A stretch of 64,000 bases of DNA, taken from the NCBI RefSeq assembly GCF_932526225.1, contig NC_064042.1, forward strand, positions 10,244,540 through 10,308,539, read 5' to 3'. The notes below the pieces were generated by a model. The model was not told the origin of the DNA. It searched no databases and worked only from the letters and a program-made list of their open reading frames with translations. Source of the stretch: Nematostella vectensis (Eukaryota; Cnidaria; Anthozoa; Actiniaria; Edwardsiidae). Both the position numbers and the translations under genes were made by a program. Positions 11,500 through 23,912 of the stretch are shown one piece after another (the stretch's first letter is position 1; every line of letters begins with the position of its first letter).

Positions 11500-14400
11500 A
11501 TGATCTGGATAATTGTAAGCGTAATTTTGGGGACTTTATTGGGTATACTAGACCATGTATACCCAAATCTACAAATACTATATATACCAAAAATGTTAGC
11601 GGCAGAGTCGCGCAATGGTAAGTTGAAATCTTTGTTATTTTACCTCAAAATGACACTGCGCTTTCTCGAATGTGTTCCTTTTTTTTTGCGATAGCCTTTA
11701 GCGATTTTTTTTTACATATTTTATTTATTTTGCAGTAATTCTCGGAATTACAGATTTTTCAGAACCAAGCTCTCTCATCGGTAAGTGTTGAAATGTTTAA
11801 TATTTCTTGGATTAATTATTTTTAAAAACTAAACGATTTACTTGATAGTTTGTTCCATTGCTTGTTAGCTTAGCCACAACTAAAAGCAATGAAAAAGATA
11901 TCGTTATTTACAAGTGTTTGAACCCTTCTGAATTAGTCTATAGATCGATTGTTGTTGTTTTCTGTTCAGATACCTGTGCTGTATATAAAAACCGCACGAG
12001 ATAATGTTGGCAATACAAATTTTGTTGCAAACCATTAGCTAACGGGGAATGGGGGGGGGGGGGGGGGGGGGAGCGGGGACAGTTCACAGTGGATGCGGGA
12101 TTTTCCAAAGGACATATGGGGCGCACTGTCTGCTTCCCTTTTTTATTGGGGGGGGGGGGAGGTTGTTCTAGAGACATCAGGTCTACTACTACTGTTCTAC
12201 TACTGTTTATTCAATCACAGAGACTTGGGGTGCGGTCATTAATTACTGGGGGGCATTTTTGCAAACTCTGGGCTAAAAATGTTTTGTCCCCCTCAAATCC
12301 AAGCCCAAAAATCGTGCCCCCCCCCGCCTCCACTTATTTATATTCAATGATTATATGTCTTTACAACCACAGAGCCACAGAGACTTGATATATTGAATGT
12401 AACTGAGAATAACCTTTTACTAAAATATAGATCAGCTAGCATGTCAATTTTGTCTTTTTTAATTTAAGTATGAATCTTCACTTCGCTAGTTTAAGAGTGA
12501 CAAATAGATGAACAACATATACCTGTGTCGCTAGAAAACGACTACGTCGTCGACGAGTCTAGGTTTCGCAACATTTTAATGTATTTGTTTTGTTCAACTG
12601 ATTAGAACAGGCAGGCGCCGAATTAATTCTGGTTTTAATATATTAATGAGCAAGAACGTCATTGTTCAAATGTAAATTTTTTTCAGTTCACAATGTTTCC
12701 TCTATTATATACTTAGTTCAATATTGTTCAGGAACCAATCTTGTATTTATATAAATATATTTTGAGAATCCCTCTAATGGTTGACAGACAAAGACCCAAA
12801 AATGTGACCACCCTTTAATGACAGCCCCAAAAATGTGACCTCCCCCCCAAAAAAAAAAATTGGCGCCCTAAAAGACATAGCCTCCCTACATATTTGCCGC
12901 CCCCCCCCCCCCCCCCCCCCCCCAGTAATAAATGACCGCTCCCTTAGTCGCAGAGGCGTACAACATAAGACTTCAGCCCTGTGTTGATTCATAAATTTCA
13001 GGAAATGGTATAACGAGACTAAGAGTAATAACCTCTATCCATTTGTTTGCAGAGTTTCGGGACAGAAGAATTGGATACGCTCGGGAGCCTACACGCCCAG
13101 ATGATGTATTTAGATGTAATATAACAGGTGAGTAAAGATTTCACCTGACATATAACCACCAAGATAATCTATATACATATAGTACAACACGCAGAGATGA
13201 TTGATTTTTTGCCATTAAAAACTCTGAAAATTTAAATACGAGAATAAGTAACCTGTGTCTATTTTATTTCTTTGCAGAGTTTCGGGACAGAGGGATTGGA
13301 TACGAGCGGCAGCCTTCCCTTCCCTTTTACGTGTATAAGAACACAACCTACACGCCAGGTGAGTAATGAAATCAAATAAGTCATATAACCTTACCCTTTG
13401 ACGTGTATAACACTATCTTTACGACAGGTGCAAATGGTGTTATACACCTCACCGGGAAGTTACGTGTATAATACTACACTAGTCGCCTGTATGTCAGCAG
13501 ATGATATGACATCTGGTCGGTGGACACGTCGTCTTATACTATAACATGAGTGATTGACTCAAAAACTTTTACACTTGTCTCCTTGCTGATCATTTCTGTA
13601 TTTTATATTGTAATTGAACTTTGTTTATGTTGCTGATCTATTTGTTTTGTTTTAATCGTAGTCGGGCTGGTTCCGAAGGTAACCGCCCTAGCTGTAATCC
13701 CACCTGCACCGGAAGTAGTACCGCCATGGTGCAATCCTTTTTTCGTGTCGTTTGTCGTCATGGCGACCATGGTCACGGTAGCTGTTTTAGCAGTCAACTG
13801 GGACAGCGGAGACCAAACTGATGACGATAAAGAAGACGAGAACAAGATGTCTTCCGACTTGAGGATCTGCCTGATGAAGGTGAGTACTGAGATGAATGTA
13901 CAGTACCACGTCTGGTCTCTTTGCGAGTTCCAGGAAGAGGCGTTGGAGGGCGGAGGGAGGGGGGTCGAAGCAGTACTACGTAAGTGCCAAAAAACACTGT
14001 AGGACTTTTAGAAGTTGTTGTATCTAATAATAATACTTGAAGGATATTCACTCAGAATAGCTGCAGAAGCAAAAGCTGTAGAAGGGCAAGTATTGCAAGT
14101 ATATCACGTATATGACAATTAGGGCGTCCGCTGTACAATATCTAGGGCCAGATACATATTACCAACTGTTTGTCCCGAAGACTGTTATTCAAAGTATGTT
14201 TTTAGATAGCGAAAATATATCAAGAAAAAGGAGAGTAGGAAAATGGTTAGGGTTAGTTTAAGAGAGTAGTTATAACTTGGGAAGGGAATTGTGTTGAAGT
14301 TACATTTTGCTTTACAGGAACAAGGCGCGCCTTCAGCAACGTTCCACCCCCTGGCGAGTTGCGCCGAAAATGATCTGTGCAGTAAACAGACCCAAGACTT

Positions 14401-17400
14401 AGACAAAAGGGTAAAACTCGAAGAAAAGGAAGTTCAAGCATTAGTTCCTCCTCGTGCGCGGTGTGAGTCCAGATCACCTCCTGTCATGGGCACCAAGTCC
14501 ATCGCGAAAATGGCTTCAGTGTCATATGAAGATGCGTCGCCAATCAAACACGCGGTTATCCTTTCTAACGCTCTGAGTGCTTGGCGGTCAATTCCAATCG
14601 TCTTGGACGCTCTTTTTCCAGGCACTGTAGCACCAAACCGCTGTAGATCAACCAGCGCTGCTTCGATTACCAGTGACTTGACGATCCTCACAGCACCACC
14701 ATCCGGGAGCTCCAGAATATTATTACCCGCAGGGCAACAAGAGCCTTTGCTACCAAGAGTTAATGAAGAGGAAGCACTAACTGTCAGTAAACAGCTAGCA
14801 GCCAAATCACTTGCATCAGTGAAGGGCCCAGAACCAACTCAGCCCATGGGGAAGGAGAGACAATTTAAGCCCGAGTACACCATGGGCTTGCTAGCAGTAC
14901 TGGCTAGAGTAAAAAGCCGTGTTAACCGCCTGACGTCGTCCAACAGCAGCACCATTGATGGAAATCGACTACTACCAATGAAGACCGCTGCACTCGGTTT
15001 CGCTGAATTTGGCACTGCCTTGTCGCCTGTTCTGATGTTCAATATCAGAAGAAAAGACCATGATGAGAACTCCGCCCTTCATGAATCAACTTTACAGATG
15101 TCCAAAACTGTTTCGGCTGCTATGTCGACAGCACACGTGAACATCTTAGCCAACAGCCGCACTGCCACTGTTGCATCCTTTAAGAACGTGGAGACGGAGT
15201 TACAGCAAAAGGATGCTTCCAGTGACAATTATAACAAAAGTATCAGCAGCAGTAGGGATATCGGTGGTCACATGTTGAGGACCGTGAGTCGTCCATTGTC
15301 GGCGCCAATGCCAAGACGCTCTACATCTATCAGTGACCTTGCACGTGATTTGCCGACCCCGAGGCAAGCTGCTCACTCAGTATCACTCCCAGACCTGACC
15401 ATGGTGCAAACACCAGCTCGGTTTTCTGATGATGAACAAGCAAAACCATCTAAGCTGCGACTTGATGCACCAAAACCTCAATCGGCGCTGGTGACGTCGA
15501 CAAAAACCAAGGCAATAGAGCCACAGTCAGTGATGGTTTCCAAGCCTTCTTCTGCTTCTGCTTCCCCCAGCAACACCTACAGAACCCAAAACACTGATCA
15601 GGTTAAGTCTGGCTCGTCTATCCATGCTCCCACAAGCAATGAAGACATAATCAAGGCAATGTCTTCTTCTGCTACTTCTCCCAAGACCACTGAGCGCTTT
15701 GCTTCCAAACCTGAGGTGAAGGACGCGTGTGAAACTGAAAGTCCTTCACTTCTAACCGCATATGACATCCAAGAAAAAATAAACAGCCTCTCAATGCATG
15801 CCAAAGAGACACGAACTCAGAAGAGGAGGAGACGTCGAGAAAAGGCTAAGCTATATGCCAGCTTGCGAGCTCTGTCGAATGACACAACGCCAGCCAACGA
15901 CAGCAAGGCTGATAATACGCAGGCTAGCGTCACTGAGATTGATGAGGATGTTACCACCACTGTTGCATCCTTTAAGAACGTGAAGACGAAGTTACAGCAA
16001 AAGGATGCCTCAAGTGGCAATGATAACGAAAGTGTCAATAGTAGTAGGGATATCGGTGGTCACATGTTGAGGATCGTGAGTCGTCCATCGTCGGCGCCAA
16101 TTCCAAGACGCTCTACATCTATCAGTGACCTTGCACGTGATTTGCCGACCCCGAGGCAAGCTGCTCACTCAGTATCACTCCCAGACCTGACCATGGTGCA
16201 AACTCCAGCTCGGTTTTCTAATGGTGAACAAGCAAAATCATCTAAGCTGCGACTTGATGCACCAAAACCTCAATCGGCGCTGGTGACGTCGACAAAAACC
16301 AAGGCAGTAGAGCCACAGTCAGTGATGGCTTCCAAGCCTTCTTCTGCTTCTGCTTCCCCCAGCAACACCTACAGAACCCAAAACACTGATCAGGTTAAGT
16401 CTGGCTCGTCTATCCATGCTCCCACAAGCAATAAAGACAGAATCAAGGCAGTGTCTTCTTCTGCTATGGCTCCAAAAACATCTGAGCGTTTTACTACCAA
16501 GCCTGGTTCGTCTATCGATGCTCCCACAGGCAAGAAAGACAGAATCAAGGCAGTGTCTTCTTCTGTTACAGCTTCCAAGACATCTGAGCGTTTTACTACC
16601 AAGCCTGGTTCGTCTATCGATGCTCCCACAGGCAATAAAGACAGAATCAAGGCATTATCTTCTTCTTTTACAGCCCCAAAGACATCTGAGCGTTTTGCTA
16701 CCAAGCCTGGTTCGTCTATCGATGCTCCCACAGGCAATAAAGACAGAATCAAGGCAGTATCTTCTTCTGTTACAGCCCCAAAGACATCTGAGCGTTTTGC
16801 TACCAAGCCTGGTTCGTCTATCGATGCTCCCACAGGCAATAAAGACAGAATCAAGGCAGTATCTTCTTCTGTTACTGCCCCAAAGACATCTAAGCGTTTT
16901 GCTACCAAGCCTGGTTCGTCTATCGATGCTCCTACAGGCAAGAAAGACAGAATCAAGGCAGTTTCTTCTTCTGCTACTACTTCCAAGACCACTGGGCGCT
17001 TGGCTCCGTCGGGTTTGTTTTTACATGCTCTTCCAAGAAACATAGACAGAACAAGTTCTAGTAAATCAATCTCTTCGAAGCGTTCAAGCGACTCAGGCCC
17101 TTCAGCATACACGCTAAGGGTGGTAAGGGAGAACCTCAGGACCAGCAGCCTTTTAGTGACGCCCCCAGAAAGGAGCCTTCAGACGCCTGTACCACCGAAA
17201 CCAACTGAAGCACAAAAAAGAAAAGCACGCAGGGTGAAGCTGGAGATGTACCTTAGCATGAGCTTAAATACTCAAGGGGTTCATAAAAGAGGGTCATCTA
17301 ATACACCAAGTACTGCTAAACGCCCAATCAAAATGACTGAAGATGCATTCCCGACGACGGGAACAAGTGGCGGGCGTCAGAAAGCCACGGTTATTGATAG

Positions 17401-17431
17401 AGCAGATGCATCGAAGTGTCCCACTGGCTAG
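11500..17431 (+). CDS. Array gene 2: signal peptide, short ectodomain, one membrane helix, long repetitive tail
   Basis: I do not recognise this family. Six exons: 11500-11617, 11736-11780, 13053-13127, 13278-13358, 13662-13879, 14318-17431, all GT-AG. The first four introns are phase 1 and the last is phase 0, giving 1216 residues. Residues 1-17 (MIWIIVSVILGTLLGIL) form a signal peptide. Residues 55-79 and 80-106 are two related segments starting EFRDR-IGY, with sequons at N77 and N101. Residues 133-151 are a membrane helix, followed by the acidic DSGDQTDDDKEDE. The rest, from one exon, is a Ser/Thr/Lys-rich, probably disordered tail. In it, residues about 462-645 and 726-908 are duplicates, 873-1076 are six 34-residue repeats, and two basic motifs (QKRRRRREKAKLYAS near 680, QKRKARRVKLEMYLS near 1145) resemble each other. 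ATG 11500 is chosen because it gives the signal peptide and is conserved. A receptor-like role with a cytoplasmic tail is inference. Confidence 0.8.
15165..16505 (+). repeat. Long in-frame internal duplication in the tail exon (gene 2 instance)
   Basis: About 545 bp starting at 'actgttgcatcctttaagaa' recur 792 bp downstream (15165-15713 and 15957-16505). Both copies encode VASFKNV, QQKDASS, SRDIGGHMLR, PRRSTSISDLARDLPTPRQ, KLRLDAPKPQSALVTSTKTK and one 34-residue minisatellite-type unit. The segment between them encodes the first basic motif. The same arrangement is found in genes 1, 3 and 4 (first arms starting near 2924, 29214 and 41943). In gene 3 the first arm has lost 18 bp (residues DLTMVQ). 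Confidence 0.92.
16397..17008 (+). repeat. Coding 102-bp minisatellite, gene 2 (6 units)
   Basis: Units start at 16397, 16499, 16601, 16703, 16805 and 16907, each exactly 102 bp (34 residues) and in frame. The central units are nearly identical, while the first (KSGSSIHAPTSNKDR) and last (SSSATTSKTTGRLAP) are edge variants shared with the other genes. This is the longest of the four arrays. Confidence 0.95.
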
Positions 17432-17627
17432 AGACTCCCGTCACCCTCTGGACTTAAACGCCCTCAGAAATAAGATAGAACTATGTACCTGGACCTGTTC
17501 ATATAACTTTTACAACACTCTCAGGAATTAGGCTAGAACTCCATTATCAACCTACTCATATAGTTTCATATTACCCGTTCTCTATATGCCTTTTATTTTA
17601 TGCTTATTTTTTATCCACTTGCAAACT

Positions 17628-17633
17628 AATAAA
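17628..17633 (+). terminator. Poly(A) signal AATAAA, gene 2
   Basis: AATAAA lies about 200 bp after the stop codon of gene 2 at the position conserved in all units, and is followed by a T/G-rich stretch. Confidence 0.55.
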
Positions 17634-20600
17634 TACTATTTCCGTTTAACCCTTTGTCTTTTGTTTTTAAATGCTACTCTGAGAGAGGTTTGGAAATCCT
17701 AGAGGCTGCACACGGAAATTGCCACTCTCATGTTGCAGAGGCGTTGACGTTTCAGGATTCATGTATAGACCAATCGCCTCTAGCCCCTCGCGAAGCCGAG
17801 TTGTCTGTTTTCGCTGTTTTCGTGCTGAAAACCAAGAGAACCTGGAAAAGACAATTCTTTAGAATATTCTTTGGAGATAAAAAAGGCTTTTAATGCCGAT
17901 GATTTTTTGTTGGACTTTCAGAAGGCTAGGGAAATGTTTGAGCTTCATACGTGGTTTTAGCAGTCTGAATCCGCAAGACCACTGGCGAGTTAAGCATGCA
18001 TTGACTGAGGTAAAGTAAGGTAATTAATTCTCAAGTGAATCAGCAGTTGTTAGATTTGATAGTAACACTGTAGTTATAAGTTATAGTAGCTATGTAAGGA
18101 CCTTTGGTATAAATCACAATCAGTTAAATCAATCGACATTTTAATGAACAATTTCTCAGCAATTTATATATTTAGATATTTACTAAATAATCTTACAATT
18201 TTTATGCTTTGAAAGTCCTTGATCTGAATTGTGTAAAGAATGTTTCTGTAGGCTATAAACCCTTTGCAAATCAGACTCTCAATCCAATCTATTCTACGAT
18301 AAAATTATATCAATCAAGTTTTAGACATTCAAAACCAAACTTTTAACCGCAAGTTGGATATAGACTTTAATTAGCAGATTTTTCATCTAAAGCGTACATC
18401 GCATAACGATGTTGAGATAATAACTATACACTAAAACATTTTGTGCCACAAAAAATGATGCCTGGTAATCTAAATAAGAAAAATTCAATAAATAATAAAA
18501 AGTTAATATAATATAAAATAATTATTTTATAATATAATTATAAAAATACTTTATACCTTAATATATATCTTATTAAATATTGTACTATAACTTTGAGAAG
18601 ATCACAAAGCTTAAGAAATACACCAATTTAAAAATTCATGGTGCTCCATTTTCCTAAACACGCCTTGCAAGATTCGAGGGATGCAGACTCTTGTATATGA
18701 GGACAAATAAAAAATTCCAAAAATTCACGCACTAGACTCGCGGTAAAGAAAATGGGCATACCAGAGGGACTTCAGAATGTGAGGGGACGGGAAAAATATT
18801 CCAACTAAAAAATCATCGATCATAAAAGAGGACGCCATGGACTCGAGGCAACCCCTAAATAAAATCCATCACCCGTTTATCCCCAATAATCGCCATACGC
18901 TCGGTCTTAGGGAACTGTCTCGTCAATACTATTCACTTCCGAGTCTTCTTAAACTGTAAAGACCCCTTCCACTCTTTCTATTAACCGTCCCGTTTCCGTC
19001 ACCAAAGTTTGTCTTGAGGTACTTGTCCTGGAATTGTCTCTCCTTGAACTCGGAGGCCCCACCGTACAGGCAGTACAGCTAGGGTTACGCTCGGCGGGTG
19101 GCTGGACCAGACAGTGGGGGAGGGACTAGCCCATTGATGGTTTTACCGAGGGGGAAGTTCAGATCGTCTAGAAATTCTTCAAATGTTGAAATGACTGGCT
19201 GAGATTCAAAGAGAATGAGTTTTAGGTAATTAGGTTCTCCTGGTATTAAGTAATACTGCGAAACGATTCTTTTCGGGTAAGTAAGCCTTCGCTAATACAT
19301 ATTTTGCTTAGAACGGTTTTTCTTTTCTCTTTTACATCACTTTGGGCAATTAAGCTGTGTTCTTTTCTGGGATATGACACGCTGGCACTAGGGCATACTG
19401 TGGCCTCCCCCGTTTGTCACCATATCAAGAAAATTCAGCCAAAAATTGTTGTTTCTTCCACAGAAAACACGCTACAAGAATTTGACGTTTTTGCCCTAAA
19501 TAAATAACCCATACATAATTTCTATTAAAGTTCACGAAATATTCATTCATTCATAGTGGAGCCAAGCCCCATAGGCATAGAAATATGGTATAGGTATGCG
19601 ACTTGGTTTTTGTGGTCATAGCGCGGGTACCCTGTGGTGTCACTCGCCAGCCAGCCAGTCAGTCAGCCGCGCGAATCCCAGGCCTCACTCGACCCCGCAA
19701 TGCAACTAAATACAAGCACGGAGCAAGGGAAAAAGTTCTGTACAGGACCCGAAATGATCCCAGGACCCGAAACGATCCCAGGACCCGAAATGATCCCCAA
19801 AAGTACCCCAAATGATCCTGGGACCCGAAACGATACCGAGGAGTCCCCGAAATTAACCCCAAGGAATTGCGGTAATGGACAAAGGGAAAGCAGAAGAAAT
19901 ACTTGCAATTCTTGAAGCATAATTAAGGGTTAACAGCGACTCAATTTCTAAACAACGTGACTTAAAAATATTAAATTCCAATTTAATACTTCTATTTATT
20001 ACATTGCCCGGCGTTAAACACATAAACAGAGTCCAAAACAAATACACAACTTTCAATTGCTACTGAAAGGAATACAGCATAAACATAGCACAGCTTTGCT
20101 CAGATCAACCAAACTCTCGACCTTCCATCACACTCTAAACATTTTGCGGTTCAAAACATCACCCCTAAAAATTAATATTCATTTGACAACCAAACATGTA
20201 TTTCACCACGAAATTCTTGTTTACACGAGCGAATATTTACCGACACATTATATTTAGGCAGCCGGTTTGGCCGAGAAGATGGAACGACAAAAGCACACTG
20301 AGTAATACACTCGAACAACCACCACATTTACTACCGATGCAAAATATTAAGAGGATGTAGCTTTTGTTGAAAGCAATATTATGTGAGTTTTGAATTTCCT
20401 CATGTAGTCGTGCGTACACCCCGGCATGATCTCATGATAGGATAGGTCTTTCATTCACCGAATAAAAACATGCAAAAAAATAACCTTAACCCATTTCGCT
20501 CCTATGAAAATCAGCATGTCCTATCCTTTCTTTTTGGCTTTTTATGTAAAAATGATTTATCGACACCGTGTTCTTCAAATTACTATCACAGGAATTGTTA

Positions 20601-23600
20601 GTTGACCCCAATTTCTGAGTCAACCACTGTATTTCCCCCGCAGTCGTATATTAATATCTTAATACTATAGTTTTAGTTAATGTAAATTTGCTTTTAATAA
20701 CATAAATAAAGCTAAATGTTTCAAATGTTTTTAAAACTGAAAGCCAATCCTTACACATTCCTTTTGTTGTCCATTACTGCAATTCCTTGGGGTTCATTCC
20801 GGGGACTCTTGGGGATCGTTTCGGGTCCTGGGATCAGTTGGGGAACTTTTGGGGATCGTTTCGGGTCCTGGGATCGTTTCGGGTCCTGGGATCATTTCGG
20901 GTCCTGTACAGTTCTTGTCGATTATGCGATGATTATTTATTTTGCCTCAAATTTTGTGACTTAAGGATAAAGTCAACTAGAGGAGATCTACTAACATTCA
21001 TTCACGCCAAGATTTATCTGGTTTTAGCTAGTAAATTTAAGCAAGTAACAGTTCACATTAAAAAGCGAACAGAACCACAAGAAAGCGACAAAAAAAAACA
21101 ATGGAAGGTGAGTTTTGGAATAGGATTTGTATTGTCTATTGCGGATATGACAGTTATTAGGCTTTTTGTTGTCCTTTTTGTATGCTTTGAGAATGCGAGT
21201 ACTCAACTTAGTAATCAAATTATTTGAGCATAACAGGTTTTGTTTTGACATTCTTCGTTTTATCTATATTCTTGATTGTGTTGAATAAAATACAATACAA
21301 CAAAAACTGGAATTCGTCTTTAATAAGACTTCTTCAGGGCAGATTGATTGTGTTGAGATATTTCATAAAGGCTAACAAATATCGTGTTGAATTTGTCAAA
21401 TACTGCTAAAGAAGACCTATCTTGTATTTATATCCTGTGCTCTTAGTCCTAAGAAGATACATATCCTTAGAAGATACCGCAGCTTTTTCAACTTACAAGA
21501 GAAATTTTCCTTACCGAGGATAAAAAAACCCTATTTTCAATATGTATTGTTGTTATTGTCTGCATCTTGCATCTCATGTGGTTATTTTTTTTTTCAAATA
21601 TTTGTGGAAAATTAGTTAGATTATAAATGGCTTGATAAAAAGATTGTTTTGAAAGAAATAATAAATAATTGTTTTCACTCTTTTATGAACCAGGAACTAC
21701 CTGAGGGCCAAGATGTATGCTAAAGACTGGAAGACATGAGAATTAAAAATCATGTCTTGAAGAGAACAGTAGGATGTTCTTATTCACTTGTCATTTGATA
21801 CCCCCACACCCATGGTCCCAGGACAGGGTGGGGGATTCAACTTTAATAAAAGCCTGTTTCCAAGTTAAGAGTCAAAAACAGTCAATACCACCACCCCTCT
21901 TGACATATTCTGGTTAAAAAGTGGTCTAAAACCCCACATTAACCCCTGACTTCTGTGGGACCATAAGGGAGGGGGCACAAATGACTAGTTCATTACTATG
22001 TGATTCAGCAGTACACACTCATAGGTTTCTTTAGAACAAGATACTTATATAATATAAAACTAAAAACAAACTTTTGCTTTTTAAATAATAAATCTGTAAA
22101 GAAAACAGTTTTCTATCAACCTAAAGATAACGGGAAAGGGGATATTTTAGAAAAGTACTAAATATAATTATCACATTATTGTTATTATATTTTCTTTTCA
22201 GACATTTAAGGAAGAGTCATATTTCTTCCTTTTTCTTCTCCCTGTTGACTATTTTTATGCAATTGATGCTCTTTGCTATTTAACCTCTACACCAAAAATA
22301 AATTAATGAACAGATTTGATTTTTAAATGAGAAATTTTCATTTATTACTTTCACTTATATTTTCTTTTTAGGATTTTCTTTTCAAGTCTCTTGCCCATTA
22401 CATTTATTTTAGTTGTTTAGATTTATTTCATTGGAAATGTTAGATCCAGGGTTTCTCAAAACACCAAAATATAATGCATTACTAGATGTATATTTGTAGA
22501 TATTAATTCCCATGGGGATGAAAAATCACCACTTAAAATGGTACATTAAATCTTCAGCATTGCATCTTATCTAAAATTGTCTGACACTATATTCCATCTT
22601 TGAAATCCTGTTTCATCCATTGTTCTTCACAAGAACAAAGCTTGTCAGAATGTAGCTTTACAAATGTACATTAATGGAACTTTTATTAAGGGGAAGGGTT
22701 TTTTAGGGCAAGATACTTAAACTTTATAACACTAGCAACAACCTTGTTCTTTTTCAATAATAGAATTCTGTTCACATAGCTTGGATAGCAAAGACATGGC
22801 CTCTTTAGAGGCCTGTGGTGGTTAAAAGGTTAAGATAATGGGGAAGGGGAAATGTCAAGAAATGCTCAATCAAATTATTTTCATTACTGTTATATTTTTT
22901 TCACCAAACCTTTCAAGTAGAGTCAATTCACTTTATATCTCCTCTCCCGTCGATTATTTTTTAGTCAATTGATATTCTTTGATTCCTCTCTACCCCAAAC
23001 ATAGATCAATGAAAGGGTTGGGTTTGAAATTAGAAGTTAGCATTTTCAATCTGTTTTTTCTTCATTGCATTCATTTGGGAGTAGGCCACCAACAACAAGG
23101 CCACTATTTGGTAAAGTGGGGTGCACCAATATGTAATGCATGAAAGGAGATATATTTTTGGATTTTAATTTCCAGACATTTTTCTGAATATTCGGTCCAA
23201 TGAAGGAGAGAATCGCCACTAAATCAATACATAAAAATCACAGTATGGCATCTAAACAGTCTAAATATATTATTTTGAATCTTTGGAATGCTGTTACATC
23301 TATGACATTTTCTGCACAAGGGCAAAGCTTGTGGGAGTATTGTTTTGATTAAAAAAAAGATACAGTCGAACCTCTATTAAGCGGTCACCCTTGGGACTTA
23401 GCTTAGTGACCGCTTAATAGAGGTTGACCGCTTAATAGAGGTTTCGCTATTTTCTCCCCTAAATTAGCGTAAATCGAGTTGTAATTATACATAAGAACTT
23501 TTTATTATAATAAACAACAGTAACAATCATGTTAGCCCTAAGACGGGGCCTGGTGCATTCCAATTTGATCCAGAAATGTTTGAAACCGCCAAAATAAATC

Positions 23601-23912
23601 GATATGTATTGTCGTATGCAGGGGGGGGGGGGGGGGGGGGGGGGGGGCACGTGCCCTCAGTGCCCCAACTCCTGCTACGGCCTGCAGAATGTTTCTATAG
23701 GTAGATTTGTAGATTTGTATATTTTCGTTCCTTGTAAGACACTTTCATCGATGCCACGATGTCAGCAGGCGGCGCCATATCAAACATATCCCCCACGGAT
23801 AGTGTCCTTCGTATGTATTGCCTTATATGGTCATTCATGCCCATATTTAGAAGAGCTAAAGTTTCCCCGTTCCCTGATCTACAGAAAACATGGTGAAAAA
23901 TACTGATCAATT
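17634..23912. other. Unit 2 spacer (non-coding, with a transposon insertion)
   Basis: This corresponds to the unit 1 spacer with small indels: the AT-rich block at 18480-18560, the minus-strand decayed segment at about 18725-19210, the degenerate duplication at about 22015-23345 and the pogo-like hairpin at 23359-23433. It differs by the 1172-bp transposon at 19739-20910. The 570 bp that precede the satellite in units 1 and 3 are missing here. I find no gene. Confidence 0.6.
19739..20910. mobile_element. 1172-bp non-autonomous inverted-repeat DNA transposon, present only in unit 2
   Basis: The element starts TGTACAGGACCCGAAATGAT and ends with its exact reverse complement, and is flanked by a direct GTTC (19735-19738 and 20911-20914). 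Units 1 and 3 show the empty site 'aaaaagttcttgtcg' with one GTTC. The terminal inverted repeats extend imperfectly for about 150 bp and are built from a repeated GGACCCGAAACGATCCCA-type motif. The left arm ends near 'aattgcggtaatggac' (19864-19879) and the right arm starts near 'gtccattactgcaattcc' (20769). The middle shows no transposase. The 4-bp target duplication and TGTACAG termini do not let me fix a superfamily. Confidence 0.9.

Larger units (their letters stand above)
1..12240. repeat. Tandem segmental-duplication unit, copy 1
   Basis: The sequence starting at base 1 recurs almost base for base from 12241, from 26249 and from 39005, so the window opens inside a direct tandem array. 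The border I use (the 'aattactgggg' start) is arbitrary because the array begins left of the window. Copy 1 is the shortest full unit. It holds the last four exons of one membrane-protein gene (805-4848), a long non-coding spacer, an ATATT satellite, and the promoter plus first two exons of the next gene. Its coding minisatellite is the shortest of the four, and it lacks about 105 bp found before the satellite in copy 3 (after 37175). Confidence 0.95.

Noticed and set aside
11970-12005. Possible extra phase 1 exon after 'ctgttcag' encoding TCAVYKNRT, reminiscent of the YVYKNTT segment
   Set aside because: A TAA stop follows in frame before any usable donor in units 1-3. It may be a dead exon, but I cannot support it as part of the transcript.
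13745-14002. Read-through of the membrane-exon donor giving an alternative 40-residue C-terminus
   Set aside because: The extension is not conserved: gene 3 has a stop right after the donor and gene 1 changes frame. The gtgagt donor is strong in all copies.
16390-17112. Long antisense and alternative-frame ORFs over the tail exons (for example 240 codons on the minus strand)
   Set aside because: They are shadows of the 102-bp coding repeat, which is open in several frames. Splice and frame evidence favours the plus-strand frame chosen.
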